DNA of 64,000 bases, taken from Verrucomicrobiota bacterium. GTDB lineage: Bacteria > Verrucomicrobiota > Verrucomicrobiia > Opitutales > Opitutaceae. Below are positions 1 through 9,802 of this stretch, piece after piece; positions within the stretch are counted from its first letter, which is position 1, and every line of letters begins with the position of its first letter. The translations under genes were made by a program, and so were the position numbers. The DNA lies in contig JAUWBF010000011.1 in NCBI GenBank assembly GCA_030601755.1, positions 1 to 64,000 of the forward strand. Direction: 5' to 3'. The notes beneath the pieces are model-generated. The model searched no databases. It was not told the DNA's origin and was given only the letters and a program-made list of their open reading frames with translations.

Positions 1-25
1 CTCGGTGCGGTCGCACCGAGGACCA
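1..25. other. Palindrome at the leader-distal array edge
   Basis: Bases 1-20 are a perfect inverted repeat, CTCGGTGCG and CGCACCGAG around a GT loop, followed by five bases and then the first visible CRISPR repeat. It could be the 3' part of a further spacer or the flank just beyond the array end. The palindrome resembles the short intergenic palindromes elsewhere in the window, which favours the flank. Confidence 0.4.
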
Positions 26-2014
26 GCTTCAACGGGGCCGCGCTCCGAAGAGCGCGGAGTCGCGAGGGTGGGGATGACACCGGCCACGAGTTGATGGCTT
101 CAACGGGGCCGCGCTCCGAAGAGCGCGGAGTCCTACGCGCCCGTCGCCGACATCGCCACCGCCTACGCGCTTCAACGGGGCCGCGCTCCGAAGAGCGCGG
201 AGTCCATCGGCGCGCCCGACTACGGCACCAAGACCGACGGGCTTCAACGGGGCCGCGCTCCGAAGAGCGCGGAGTCATCGGCTACACCGGCGACTTCAAG
301 GCGCTGGCCAAGGCTTCAACGGGGCCGCGCTCCGAAGAGCGCGGAGTCGCGGCGATTGTTTGGGTGCATGGTTTCGCGCCGGATGCTTCAACGGGGCCGC
401 GCTCCGAAGAGCGCGGAGTCGTCCAAGAGCAACGCACCGGGGCCGGGTAATTGTTGGCTTCAACGGGGCCGCGCTCCGAAGAGCGCGGAGTCGACCTATC
501 GCGCCGACGGCCGCTTGTGGTCCAAGGGAGCTTCAACGGGGCCGCGCTCCGAAGAGCGCGGAGTCGCGGAAAGTCCCGCAGTGGCCGGAGTATTCGACAA
601 GCTTCAACGGGGCCGCGCTCCGAAGAGCGCGGAGTCCTTCGCAGTCGCTCAAGGCGACGATCGCCTAGCCAAGCTTCAACGGGGCCGCGCTCCGAAGAGC
701 GCGGAGTCGCGCGGCCATTTCACCGCCGCGACCGATGCCGCCAAGCTTCAACGGGGCCGCGCTCCGAAGAGCGCGGAGTCCGCCGCTGATGACCTCGACC
801 AAGCCAGGGCCGACCTCGCTTCAACGGGGCCGCGCTCCGAAGAGCGCGGAGTCCGGTCTGTTTCCACACGCGGACTGGTGAAAATCTAGCTTCAACGGGG
901 CCGCGCTCCGAAGAGCGCGGAGTCCGCAAAATAGTGCGGACTGCGCGCATGGGGGCAATGCTTCAACGGGGCCGCGCTCCGAAGAGCGCGGAGTCGGCCG
1001 GCGCGGGGGGAACCTGTGGTTGTGGGTGCTCGCTTCAACGGGGCCGCGCTCCGAAGAGCGCGGAGTCCGGCATCGATGCAGCTCTGCGGGTCGACGCGGG
1101 CGTGCTTCAACGGGGCCGCGCTCCGAAGAGCGCGGAGTCCGACGAGCTGCTGGCCCGGCGCACCCTGTCGGTCGGGCTTCAACGGGGCCGCGCTCCGAAG
1201 AGCGCGGAGTCAGCCTGACCGACCGGCTCGCCGCATCAAAGCTCAACCCCGCTTCAACGGGGCCGCGCTCCGAAGAGCGCGGAGTCACCACGGTAAAAAA
1301 CCAGTCGGCGTTCTCGCTCTTCTTCACGCTTCAACGGGGCCGCGCTCCGAAGAGCGCGGAGTCAGATTGTCGGCCAGCTCGCGCATCGCCACCGCGTCAA
1401 GCTTCAACGGGGCCGCGCTCCGAAGAGCGCGGAGTCGCGGGTGGCGGTGGATCCGGCGGCGCCGGCATCCTGGCTTCAACGGGGCCGCGCTCCGAAGAGC
1501 GCGGAGTCGGGTGCGGGCACGCCCATGCGTTCGCAGAATTTGAGGCTTCAACGGGGCCGCGCTCCGAAGAGCGCGGAGTCGCGCACTTCTGCGACGCGGT
1601 GGTTGCGCGAGAACTTGCTTCAACGGGGCCGCGCTCCGAAGAGCGCGGAGTCCATGCCACCGACCACCCTTCAACCGCCCATCCCACTGGCTTCAACGGG
1701 GCCGCGCTCCGAAGAGCGCGGAGTCAAGTGGACCGCAACACGCTGCCGAACACGCGACACGCTTCAACGGGGCCGCGCTCCGAAGAGCGCGGAGTCGACT
1801 CCGACACTCACTGCTGGCTCGCGGTGGGCTGGTGCTTCAACGGGGCCGCGCTCCGAAGAGCGCGGAGTCGCAGCATCACCCGCGCCGACATGCGCGGCCT
1901 CCTCTTCGCTTCAACGGGGCCGCGCTCCGAAGAGCGCGGAGTCCCCTTATCCAAGGCCGCCTGTCGGATCGTCTCAGCGCTTCAACGGGGCCGCGCTCCG
2001 AAGAGCGCGGAGTC
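26..2014 (-). CRISPR. CRISPR array, 28 repeats, type I-G
   Basis: There are 28 apparently identical 36-bp repeats and 27 unique spacers, most 35-38 bp with outliers of 39 bp (1212-1250) and 41 bp (1287-1327). On the plus strand each repeat begins GCTTCAACGGGG and ends GCGGAGTC. It holds an 8-bp stem, CCGCGCTC with GAGCGCGG, and a 4-base loop. Read on the minus strand the repeat ends in GTTGAAGC, the usual 3' handle form, and cas2 and the leader lie on the high-coordinate side. Transcription and spacer acquisition should therefore run from 2014 towards 26. In that orientation the loop is UUCG closed by C-G, a very stable tetraloop. The absence of degenerate repeats suggests a recently active array. 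It may continue left of the window. Confidence 0.98.
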
Positions 2015-2216
2015 CGCACTTTTGCAAGTGCCGGAGGGGGAGCGAGCCAAAAAGCGGTTTGCGAGCGGGTGTCCGCGAAGCACCTGCGGCTCGCGACCGA
2101 AGGCGCGGATTTTTTCACAACTCTCTCTCTGTCCGGGTGCGAGCGGCAGGGCGTCCACATCGACCATGTCGACGCTCGCGGCTTCGCGGTCAAAAAACGG
2201 CCGGGCTTGTCGTTCG
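2015..2216 (-). promoter_or_regulatory. CRISPR leader
   Basis: This 202-bp non-coding stretch lies between cas2 and the first repeat. It contains local AT tracts (ATTTTTTCAC near 2110, CAAAAAAC near 2193) and a CT-repeat. Next to the first repeat, 2016-2031 form a small hairpin, GCACTT and AAGTGC around TTGC. Position and orientation fit a leader with the array promoter and integration signals, but no clear -10/-35 pair was assigned. Confidence 0.7.
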
Positions 2217-2507
2217 TTAAACCACATAGCAGGGCTGGTCGAAATGGTGGTAGGCCTGGCCCAGCGCCGTGATCGTCCGGTCGCCGCGACTCTCGGCCGG
2301 ACCCAGCCCGATGAAGAGCACCTGGTCCTTTTCATGATGGATCACTTCCTTGAGCAACCCCTCCAACTCCACGCGTTCCTGCGCGGTCAGGTCGCATTCA
2401 AAAACCGAATACTGCAGGTGGTTCCCATAGTCCTGGCAGATGCGAAACACCTTCCGCAACCGCTTCGGGTCGGCGATGTCGTAACTGACGATGTAGGTGT
2501 GACGCAT
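2217..2507 (-). CDS. cas2: CRISPR-associated endonuclease Cas2
   Basis: The 96-residue product has the Cas2 ferredoxin-like fold signature: an N-terminal beta strand ending in an acidic residue (TYIVSYDIADPKRLRKV, D10) and the later strand that follows a YSVFECDL segment. Cas2 is the structural core of the Cas1-Cas2 integrase that inserts new spacers at the leader end of the array. The length is normal for the family. It is the last cas gene before the leader and lies 152 bp after cas4-cas1, a larger gap than elsewhere in the operon, so it might have its own promoter. The ATG at 2507 has no obvious Shine-Dalgarno site, like its neighbours. Confidence 0.95.
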   Translation of the reverse strand: MRHTYIVSYDIADPKRLRKVFRICQDYGNHLQYSVFECDLTAQERVELEGLLKEVIHHEKDQVLFIGLGPAESRGDRTITALGQAYHHFDQPCYVV

Positions 2508-2659
2508 CGGCTGAGATCAATAGTCGGAACGGCCTCGGAAGTAAATGAGGGAGTGTCCGTTGGAGGGCGCACTGGAGGGCCCGTGGTCACTCGGTCTAGT
2601 CGCGGGTTGGGCGGGTTCGGGAAATGGCATCGGCGGGAAAACAACCACGGCGCGCGGGT

Positions 2660-4681
2660 TCAACGTGTGGTGAAGGGCACGTAGCTCTCGATCTCGCCGG
2701 TGAGGTGTTTGGCAAGCAGGCGTGCCTGCAGCTCGATCGCGCGCCGGTAGCTGACCTGGTAGTCGAAAACCGGATGCACGATGGTGGCGTTGAGACGTTG
2801 CTCGTAGGCGGTGAAGAAACGTTTGCGGCCGGCGGGGCTGAGGTTGACCGCGTCGCCGGCGCGCACGAAGTCGCCGGGGGCGATGATGCGCGTGTTCATC
2901 GCGGTGAGGGCGACGGAGTCGGCGACGAGCGGGCGAAACTCCTCCATGAGGTCGAGCGCGAGGGCGGGGCGTCCGAACCGGGGCTGATGATAAAAGCCGA
3001 CGTAGGGATCAAAGCCGACCGCGTGCGCGGCGACCGTGCAGTCGCGCGCGAGCAGGCTGTAGCCGAGCGAGAGCAGCGCGTTGACCGCGTCGCGCGGGGG
3101 GCGGCGGTTGCGGCGCGTGAAGTCGAAGTTGAACAACAACCGCTGGCCGTCGGGGGCGACGGCATCGCCCGCCGGGACCGCGACGGGCGCGGTTTCGTCC
3201 GAGGCTGGGCCGTCGCCGGCGATGGCCTCGTCGATGGCCGAGCCGGGCGAGGCGGCGCGCGCGCCGGTCTTGATCATGCCGGAGAAGTTTTCGAAGAAAA
3301 CGAGGGCGGCCGCCCCCTCGATACCGAGGAGTTCGGCGAGGTTTTCCGCCTCGAGGGCGGCCTGCGCGGCGTGCTTGAGCCGGGCGACGGCGAGCGCGGG
3401 CGGCGCGGCGTGGTTGCGCATGAGCAGGGTGCGCTGGTTGCGGATCTTGCCGTGGATCATCGCGCGGGCGAGGGCGAGGCAGCGCGCCGGCGACGCGGCC
3501 GCCTCGAACTGGGCGATGCGGGTGAAGACGTTTTTGAGGCTTTGTCCGCGGGTGAGTCCGTAGAAAAAACCGCCGCTGGAGAAGTAGCTCACCGGGATGT
3601 CCTTCTCGCAGAGCTCCTGTATGAGAGCGGTGGATACGGTGGAGGAGCCGAAGACGGCCAGGTGGCTGAGGTCGGAGATGCGCACCTCGGCGACGAGTTC
3701 GCCCTTTTCCTTCACCTGGACGAGGCCGGACTTTTTGCCGACGGCGACGCCGGGCGTGGCGATGTAGAGGGGGCGCTTGTCGTCGCGCGCGGCGATGAGG
3801 CGGCGGGGCGCCTTGCCGGCGGGGAGGGCGGCGGCGAAGGAGCTGGGCGAGTCGGGCGCGGCGCGCAGGGGGCGTTCGCGCACGGCGCCGAAGTCGCGGT
3901 CGAAGCCGAAGGCGTCCTGCGCGGGCGGCGCGTCCTCGTCGTCGGGATGGCCGGGGGCGTCGTGCAGCAGGCGGGTCTCGTCGGGCAGGCAGATGGTGAC
4001 GAGGGAGCAGCGCGGGCATTTCGGCGAGTCGACGAGGGGCGGCGGGATGGGGCCGGTCATGCAGCGGCGGGCGGCGACGATCTGGGTGTCGATCCAGTGT
4101 TCTAGTTCGGGCGTGATAGGGAGGGGCACGCGCTGCTTGGTGGCGCGGTAGTAGATGACGCCCTCGTCGCAGGTGTAGCCGTGGTCGCGGAGGATGAGGC
4201 ATTGCAGGCCGAGCTGCATGCGGTCGGCGTCCCAGATCTCGGGGCCGGCGTCGCCCATGCGCGGGGCGCCGATCTTGTAGTCCACGGGACGGACGGTGAG
4301 CGGGGAAAAGAGATCGTCCTCCGCGCCGGTGCGGACCTCGACGAGGTCCATCTTGGCGGTGACGCCGAGGCGGTCGGAGGCGAGGGAGACGGAGCGGGAG
4401 TGGATCACCTCCTCTTCGGTGGCTGATGTTTGATGGGTGATGTCCGATGGGCCGGAGGAGTCCGGTGCATCCGTGGCGGCGGAGTCGTTGCGTTGCGCCG
4501 GAGGCAGCTCGCCCTTGCCGGCGTCGACGCGTTTGTGCAGGGCGGCGCCGCGGCGAGTGTCGGCGTTGTGGGCGAAGACGCCCTCGACATGCTCGTAGTA
4601 GAAGAGGCGGGGACAGTAGACGAATTCGTTGAGCATACGCGCCGGCAACGGTTCCTCGGGGTCGATGCGGGAGGTGTCCAT
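2660..4681 (-). CDS. cas4-cas1: Cas4-Cas1 fusion
   Basis: A single 673-residue protein joins a Cas4 nuclease to the Cas1 integrase, a hallmark of type I-G/I-U systems such as that of Geobacter. Cas4 (about 1-240) shows the Fe-S cysteines C23, C222, C225 and C231 and a RecB-like core including VDYK at 133-136. Cas1 (about 303-673) shows the GIEGAAA glutamate region, GFYHQP and LDLMEEFRP catalytic segments. Cas4 trims pre-spacers and selects the PAM; Cas1 integrates them with Cas2. The ATG at 4681 is preferred because it starts just before MLNEFVYCP and lies 25 bp after jetD; an in-frame start at 4768 would overlap jetD. A charged, low-complexity insert of about 45 residues sits in the Cas4 half. 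The gene follows the Wadjet genes rather than the other cas genes. Confidence 0.96.
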   Translation of the reverse strand: MDTSRIDPEEPLPARMLNEFVYCPRLFYYEHVEGVFAHNADTRRGAALHKRVDAGKGELPPAQRNDSAATDAPDSSGPSDITHQTSATEEEVIHSRSVSLASDRLGVTAKMDLVEVRTGAEDDLFSPLTVRPVDYKIGAPRMGDAGPEIWDADRMQLGLQCLILRDHGYTCDEGVIYYRATKQRVPLPITPELEHWIDTQIVAARRCMTGPIPPPLVDSPKCPRCSLVTICLPDETRLLHDAPGHPDDEDAPPAQDAFGFDRDFGAVRERPLRAAPDSPSSFAAALPAGKAPRRLIAARDDKRPLYIATPGVAVGKKSGLVQVKEKGELVAEVRISDLSHLAVFGSSTVSTALIQELCEKDIPVSYFSSGGFFYGLTRGQSLKNVFTRIAQFEAAASPARCLALARAMIHGKIRNQRTLLMRNHAAPPALAVARLKHAAQAALEAENLAELLGIEGAAALVFFENFSGMIKTGARAASPGSAIDEAIAGDGPASDETAPVAVPAGDAVAPDGQRLLFNFDFTRRNRRPPRDAVNALLSLGYSLLARDCTVAAHAVGFDPYVGFYHQPRFGRPALALDLMEEFRPLVADSVALTAMNTRIIAPGDFVRAGDAVNLSPAGRKRFFTAYEQRLNATIVHPVFDYQVSYRRAIELQARLLAKHLTGEIESYVPFTTR

Positions 4682-4706
4682 GGGGGGCGGGGACGGAGTG
4701 TCGTGG

Positions 4707-5849
4707 TCAGGGCAGCGTGCGGCGCAGGACCTCCACGGCGTGGCCGTGGGGAATCTTTTCCTGCTCAAGCAGGATGTGGTTCGTGTGCAGGCGTTGGTAG
4801 ACGAGTCGTTCGGGTTCGGTGAGATTAGCGGTTTCCTCGTAGGCGGCGGCTGGCGAAGGCGTTTGGTAGTCGGCGTAAGCCGTCAGGGTTGGTTCATCCA
4901 TGAGCACGCTTTCGGCTTGCGGAAACATGCGGCGGAGGCGGGACAGGATGTGAAAGCCGTGGACGTCGAGGTCGCCCCAGTAGACGAGCCGGCAGCGATG
5001 CAGCCACGGGACGGTCGCCAACAAGGCCGTGGCGTTGCCCGCGCCCCAGATCGCGATGGTTCGCGACAAGGTCGGGAGGGTGAGGAAGGTGAGTTTGTTT
5101 TCGACGATCAGCACGCTCTGGTCCGTCCACCCGAGGGCGCGAAAGCGGGACAGTGGCGTGGCGAGATCATCCACGGGCACGCCGAGGGTGGGGCCGAGGG
5201 AAAGGTCGAGCAGGCGCAGGCGAACGAGGGATTCTTCGCTTCGCAGGCCGAAGCGCGCCTCGAAGGTCTCGGTCGCGGGATCGATGGCGGATTCGGGCAG
5301 CAGCGCGTCGAGCAGGCTGCGGAGGATGGGGCGATGGTTCTCGATAAACTTGGTGTCCACGGCGACCGGCAGCTGGCGGGCGTAGAGGGCGGGGCGGGGA
5401 TTCGCCAGCAGGTAGCCGCAAACGAGCAGCAGGCGCGGCCAGGCATCGGCGTAGTCGGTGAGCCGGGGCGCGTGCGAGGCGAGCCAGCCTGCAAGCTGCG
5501 GGAAACGTTCTAGGGTTAGGCGAAGGTTTTCCCGGAAGCGGCGGACTTCGGCGGCCTTGCCGAGCATGCGCAGGTAGTCGGCTTCCGTGGCGAAACTGAC
5601 GCAGGCCGGCAGGCGTTGGCGTCCCCAGCGGCGGGTGTTTCTCTCCTCCCACGCGATGGTGTAGCCGAACTCAGTTTCGGCTTGGGCGAGCGCGGTGATC
5701 TCGCGTTGGAGCACGCTCCAGTCGGCGGTGGGCGACGGCTGGCCGAAGCGGATGGGCATCGGGAACAGGTCTTCGCCGGCGGCGATGGCGCGGAGGACGC
5801 CGGGGTATTTGCGCAGCCCGAGCGTCTGGATGTCGGCGGGACTAAGCAT
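4707..5849 (-). CDS. jetD: Wadjet nuclease subunit JetD
   Basis: The 380-residue protein matches the JetD layout: an N-terminal DUF3322 region and a C-terminal DUF2220 Toprim domain related to topoisomerase VI subunit A. The Toprim acidic residues are visible in VLIVENKLTF and in YWGDLDVHGF (D-x-D). In characterised Wadjet systems JetD cleaves circular plasmid DNA after extrusion by the JetABC SMC complex. Its ATG (5849) overlaps the jetC stop by 8 bp, so the two are probably translationally coupled. It is the last jet gene, 25 bp before cas4-cas1, in the same apparent transcript. Confidence 0.92.
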   Translation of the reverse strand: MLSPADIQTLGLRKYPGVLRAIAAGEDLFPMPIRFGQPSPTADWSVLQREITALAQAETEFGYTIAWEERNTRRWGRQRLPACVSFATEADYLRMLGKAAEVRRFRENLRLTLERFPQLAGWLASHAPRLTDYADAWPRLLLVCGYLLANPRPALYARQLPVAVDTKFIENHRPILRSLLDALLPESAIDPATETFEARFGLRSEESLVRLRLLDLSLGPTLGVPVDDLATPLSRFRALGWTDQSVLIVENKLTFLTLPTLSRTIAIWGAGNATALLATVPWLHRCRLVYWGDLDVHGFHILSRLRRMFPQAESVLMDEPTLTAYADYQTPSPAAAYEETANLTEPERLVYQRLHTNHILLEQEKIPHGHAVEVLRRTLP

Positions 5850-8800
5850 CGGGAGCGGTGGCCGGCGGCGTGGTCACCTGGGTGGCGGGCGACTGTGCGC
5901 GGGCGGCCTCGTAGTCGGCGCGGGAGGCGCGGCTGAGGCGGGAGTTGTTGAGGTCCGGATTGGTGGCGAGGTGGAAGCTGTCCACGTAGTCCTCGACGAT
6001 GCGGCTCTTGGCGTCGAAGGGGCTGACGACGACGAGTTGCAGACCGAGTTTTTGAAACAGATCGAGGGCGCGTCGCGAGTTGGTCTCGTCGGTGCGGGCG
6101 AAGGCCTCGTCGATGACGACGAGGCGAAAGGTGTCGGCCTCGCCGGCGGCGTCGAGCAGGCCGTATTGGGCGGCGATGGCGGACGCGAGGATGGTGAACG
6201 CGAGTCGCGCCTTTTGTCCGCCCGACTTGCCGGCGGAGCCGGAGTAGTAGTTGGCCTCGGTGCCGTCGGCGTCGTGGAGTTCGCGCACGGCGTAGTCGAA
6301 CCAGTTGCGGGCGTCGGTGACGCGCTTGGTCCAGACGTCGTCGCTCTCGAATTTCGCGATGAGCTCCCGGATGCGTCCGAAGACGCGGAGGCGATCCTCG
6401 GGCGAGGGATTGAGGCCGCCGGAAAAGCAGTCGCGAAGTTCGGCGCGGAAGCGGCGGACATCGTCGGTGCGGGTGGCCTGGGCGACGATCTGGACGTGGG
6501 TGGATTCGGTGAAGGCGATGGAGCGGAGCGCGCCGTTGACGGTGGCGATGCGGTCTTTGATGTCCTGCTCGTGGCCCTCCAGCTTGCTATTGAACATGGC
6601 CAGGTCGCCAACGAGGTTGGTGCCGAGGTAGGCTTCGAAGCGCTGACGGTGCTGCTGGAGTTCCTGCTGCTCGATTCGGTCGCGCAGGGCGACAAAATCG
6701 TCGGCGAAACGCGGCTCGGCCCGCAGGTCCGCGGTGTAGCCGGGGTGGTCGCGCAGGAAGTGCGTCATCGGCTCGATCATGGCCTGCTCGGCGTCGCGCA
6801 TGATCTTTTCCTGCTGGGAGATTTTTGAACGCAGCCGGCCTTGGACCTGTGAGCGAGTGTGCTCGACATTGGCCAAGGTGAGCTCGGCCACGGCCTGCAA
6901 TTCGGCGAACGCGGGCTCGTGCGGGGCGGGGTCGAAGTCGGCATGCTCGCCGAGGGTTTCGTTGAGGTCGGCGAGCAGGTCGTCGAGGGCGCGCAGGCTT
7001 TTTTTCAGATCGCCGATGCGTTGCTGCACGCGGTTGTTTTCGTCGGCGTTGACGTCGAGGCGCTGTTTGACGGCGTCGAGTTGCTCGCGCAGAGCTCGGA
7101 GCGACTCGGAGCTGGCCTCGAGGTCCTGCTTTTCCTTTTGCAGACGCGACATCTCGGTCTGCACGGAGCGGGTGTCGATGTCGGCGAAGGATTCGCACGC
7201 GAGCAGCGTGCCGATGGCGGCGAGGCGGGTGGCGAGGGCCTTGAGCTGGCGGTCGAGGTCGGCGACCTGTTTCGCGGCTTGCTCGGCGCGGGAGTGGGCG
7301 CGGTTGAACTCGGTGGTGAGCGCCTCGATCTTTTCCTCGATGGACCAGCCGAGCACGTAGCCGGAGGCGTCGTTGACGGCGCGGCGGTCGTCCTTCACGT
7401 GGCGCGAGGAGCCTTCGCGGACGAGGCCTTCGCGCGTGATGCCGTAGTCGACTTCGCGCAGGTGCTCGATGGAATCGCAGCAGTGGTGATGAAAACGCCG
7501 GACGACCTCGGCCTGCAGCCATGCGGCCAGGGGATTTTCTTCGCGGAAACGCAGCCGGGCGGGCACGCGGGCCGGATCGTGCAACACATCGGAACGCGGG
7601 GCGGGCACGGAGATCGGCACGCGGTGGAAGGTGAAGCGCAGACCTTGGTTGCGGTGGTCCACCAGGCGTCGGCCGTTGATGAAGTCGGCGACGGCGAGGT
7701 AGTGGCGCTCGGGCACGAGCAGCGACACGCCGAGCGAGTGCAGGAGGCGCTCGATGGCGCCGGTCCATTCGCGGTGCTCGGTGCGCACCTCGATGAGCTC
7801 GCCGGCGAAAGGCAGGTCGTCGGCGGGTATGCCGGTCGCGGCGACGAGCGCGGAGCGAATGGCCAGAAACTCGCGGGGAATGAGCACGCGGTGATCGCGC
7901 AACGTCTGGAGTTCGTCGGCGAGGCGACCGCGCAGGTCGAGCGCCTGTAGTTGTTCCATGGATGCGCGCGTGCGGGCTTCGTCCTTCTCCTTGCGCTCGA
8001 TCTCGGTCGGACCGCGTTCGGCGCGCATCTGGGTTTGCAGGCGCGTGAACTGCGCGGCGTCCTCGACGGGTTGCGAGAGGCCGAGGGTTTTGAGCTGGGC
8101 CTCGAACAGGCGGAGTTCTTTCGCGCGGGATCTGTGACGTTCCTCCAGAGTCTTCAGCTCTTGGTCGATGCGGCGGATGCTCTGCTCGGTGGTGTCGGCG
8201 GCGATCTCCTGAAGCTTGCGATCATGCTCCTCCTGGTCGCGTTGGCGCTGGACCTTGAGTTCCTCGGCGCGGGCCTCGGCGACGGTGCGCTGTTCGTCGA
8301 GGCGGGCGGCCTCGGCGTCGGCGAGCGCGCGGTGGCGGTGGGCGTAGTAGATCGGCGATAGGTCGAGCACGGCCTGGTGCGCGTCGCGCAGGGCCGCGGC
8401 GTCGCGGGTGTTCTGGCGATGGGCGACGATGGGGGCGAGGGCCGCGAGCTGACGCTCGGCGCGGTCGATGGCCTTCCAGCTCGCGTCGAGCTCGTGGAAA
8501 TGGGGGCGCAGGGTTTTGTGGATGAAGTCGAGGATGTCCGAGCCTTCCAGCATGTGGCGGCGGACGAAGGGATTGATTTCGGAAACCTCCTTCACGCCGA
8601 TCGCTTGGTTGAAGACTTCGAGGGCGGCTTCGCCGGGCAGGCCGAGCCGACCGCGGAAGACCTCGGCGTAGGCGCTGAAACTGTCGAACACGTCGAAGCC
8701 GCGCTGGCGGAGGGTGCGCTTGAGATCGCGGCTTTGGCCGAGGTCGGCGAGGTCTTCGCGGATGGTGTGGTCGCGGCGGGCGACGGCGTAGGTCTCGTGG

Positions 8801-9246
8801 ATCTTGTCGTTCAGTTCCCAGAGGATCTGCACGAGAGTGAAGGCCTCGCCGGCGTGCTGGTTGGCAAAGACGCCGAGGAGGATGGAAAACTCTCCGGGGG
8901 CGCGCAGGTTTTGCGGGATGGCCGCGGCGGAATCCTCCTGGCTGGCGGTGGCCCAGGTGCCGCGCACGTAGCTGCGGCGGGTGCGGTCGCGGCGCTTCTG
9001 TTCGCCGGAGGCGTCGTTGTAATTGAGCAGGCGGGGCGGGACGAGCAGCGTGCGCAGGGCGTCCACGGCGGTGGATTTGCCGCTGCCGTTTTCGCCGACG
9101 AGAAGCGTCCAGCGTTCGTCGGGGAAGAGGCTGGAGACCTTGCCGTGGAAGGTGCCCCAGTTGTGCATTTCGAGGCGGCGCAGGCGCCAGCCGGGGAGCG
9201 GACGGGAGCCGTCGGCGAGGGGGAAATCAATTTCCAGGTTCGGCAT
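5842..9246 (-). CDS. jetC: Wadjet SMC-like ATPase JetC
   Basis: The 1134-residue protein is an SMC/MukB-like ATPase. Walker A is GENGSGKST at 51-59. There are two long coiled-coil stretches (about 270-430 and 640-830, rich in E, R, Q and L) around a central hinge-like part, then an ABC signature (KSGGQKARLAF) and Walker B (LVVIDEAFARTD) near the C-terminus. With JetA and JetB it forms the DNA loop-extruding motor that recognises small circular DNA for JetD. Its start overlaps jetB by 20 bp and its end overlaps jetD by 8 bp. No catalytic motif appears lost. Confidence 0.95.
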   Translation of the reverse strand: MPNLEIDFPLADGSRPLPGWRLRRLEMHNWGTFHGKVSSLFPDERWTLLVGENGSGKSTAVDALRTLLVPPRLLNYNDASGEQKRRDRTRRSYVRGTWATASQEDSAAAIPQNLRAPGEFSILLGVFANQHAGEAFTLVQILWELNDKIHETYAVARRDHTIREDLADLGQSRDLKRTLRQRGFDVFDSFSAYAEVFRGRLGLPGEAALEVFNQAIGVKEVSEINPFVRRHMLEGSDILDFIHKTLRPHFHELDASWKAIDRAERQLAALAPIVAHRQNTRDAAALRDAHQAVLDLSPIYYAHRHRALADAEAARLDEQRTVAEARAEELKVQRQRDQEEHDRKLQEIAADTTEQSIRRIDQELKTLEERHRSRAKELRLFEAQLKTLGLSQPVEDAAQFTRLQTQMRAERGPTEIERKEKDEARTRASMEQLQALDLRGRLADELQTLRDHRVLIPREFLAIRSALVAATGIPADDLPFAGELIEVRTEHREWTGAIERLLHSLGVSLLVPERHYLAVADFINGRRLVDHRNQGLRFTFHRVPISVPAPRSDVLHDPARVPARLRFREENPLAAWLQAEVVRRFHHHCCDSIEHLREVDYGITREGLVREGSSRHVKDDRRAVNDASGYVLGWSIEEKIEALTTEFNRAHSRAEQAAKQVADLDRQLKALATRLAAIGTLLACESFADIDTRSVQTEMSRLQKEKQDLEASSESLRALREQLDAVKQRLDVNADENNRVQQRIGDLKKSLRALDDLLADLNETLGEHADFDPAPHEPAFAELQAVAELTLANVEHTRSQVQGRLRSKISQQEKIMRDAEQAMIEPMTHFLRDHPGYTADLRAEPRFADDFVALRDRIEQQELQQHRQRFEAYLGTNLVGDLAMFNSKLEGHEQDIKDRIATVNGALRSIAFTESTHVQIVAQATRTDDVRRFRAELRDCFSGGLNPSPEDRLRVFGRIRELIAKFESDDVWTKRVTDARNWFDYAVRELHDADGTEANYYSGSAGKSGGQKARLAFTILASAIAAQYGLLDAAGEADTFRLVVIDEAFARTDETNSRRALDLFQKLGLQLVVVSPFDAKSRIVEDYVDSFHLATNPDLNNSRLSRASRADYEAARAQSPATQVTTPPATAPDA

Positions 9247-9802
9247 GATCGAGGAGGCGTTGCTTGATGGTTTCGAGTTCGGAGGGGGCGATGCGGGCCT
9301 TGACGATGCGCATGATTTCGAAGGCGTCCTGACCGCCTGCGGTGAGCGGGCGGATGAAGCCGAGGTCGTCGAGGCTCTTGATGGCGGCGTCGATGAGTTT
9401 GAAATCGCGGACCTGGTTGGTGGTCTCCGGGAAGAAGTCGGCCACGAGGTCGCGGAGCTGCTCCCGGGTCTTGATCAGGCGCGGGCTGTCGTCGGCGGAC
9501 GAGTCGAAGCGCAGGAACTCCTCGCGCAGGACGACGAGCAGGAGCGTGGCGGGGTAGCTGAGCGGTCGCCGCTGGACGAGGCGCGGCACACGTTCCTCGC
9601 CCTCGGGTTCGAGTTGGCGGATGAACGCGTAGCCCTCGCCTTCGTCGAGCACCAGTTCCTGACCGATGTCGCGAAAGTAGCGTTGGACCTCGTCGACATG
9701 ACCGCGGAGGGTGAGCCAGTCCTCGGTGTCCTCGCGATAGACGGGTTCGCGAAAGAGGCGGGCTTTGACGAAGGCGACGGGCGGGAAGTCGGTGGGATTC
9801 AT
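9227..9802 (-). CDS. jetB: Wadjet kleisin-associated subunit JetB (DUF4194)
   Basis: The 191-residue protein fits JetB/DUF4194, a MukE-like winged-helix subunit: about 190 residues, acidic, with the segment LSYPATLLLVVLREEF and a C-terminal LIDAAIKSLDDLGFIRPL. It bridges the JetA kleisin and the JetC ATPase in the Wadjet complex. The ATG at 9802 shares an ATGA overlap with the jetA stop, the typical sign of translational coupling. A much longer frame-compatible extension upstream was rejected because it runs through the jetA coding region. Confidence 0.92.
   Translation of the reverse strand: MNPTDFPPVAFVKARLFREPVYREDTEDWLTLRGHVDEVQRYFRDIGQELVLDEGEGYAFIRQLEPEGEERVPRLVQRRPLSYPATLLLVVLREEFLRFDSSADDSPRLIKTREQLRDLVADFFPETTNQVRDFKLIDAAIKSLDDLGFIRPLTAGGQDAFEIMRIVKARIAPSELETIKQRLLDHAEPGN

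Noticed and set aside
1020-2684. Long open frames running through the CRISPR array
   Set aside because: They translate the repeat as a periodic peptide because the array lacks stops in some frames; no coding signal.
2624-4105. Long plus-strand open frame opposite cas4-cas1
   Set aside because: Valine/glycine/glutamate-rich shadow of the Cas1 coding strand.
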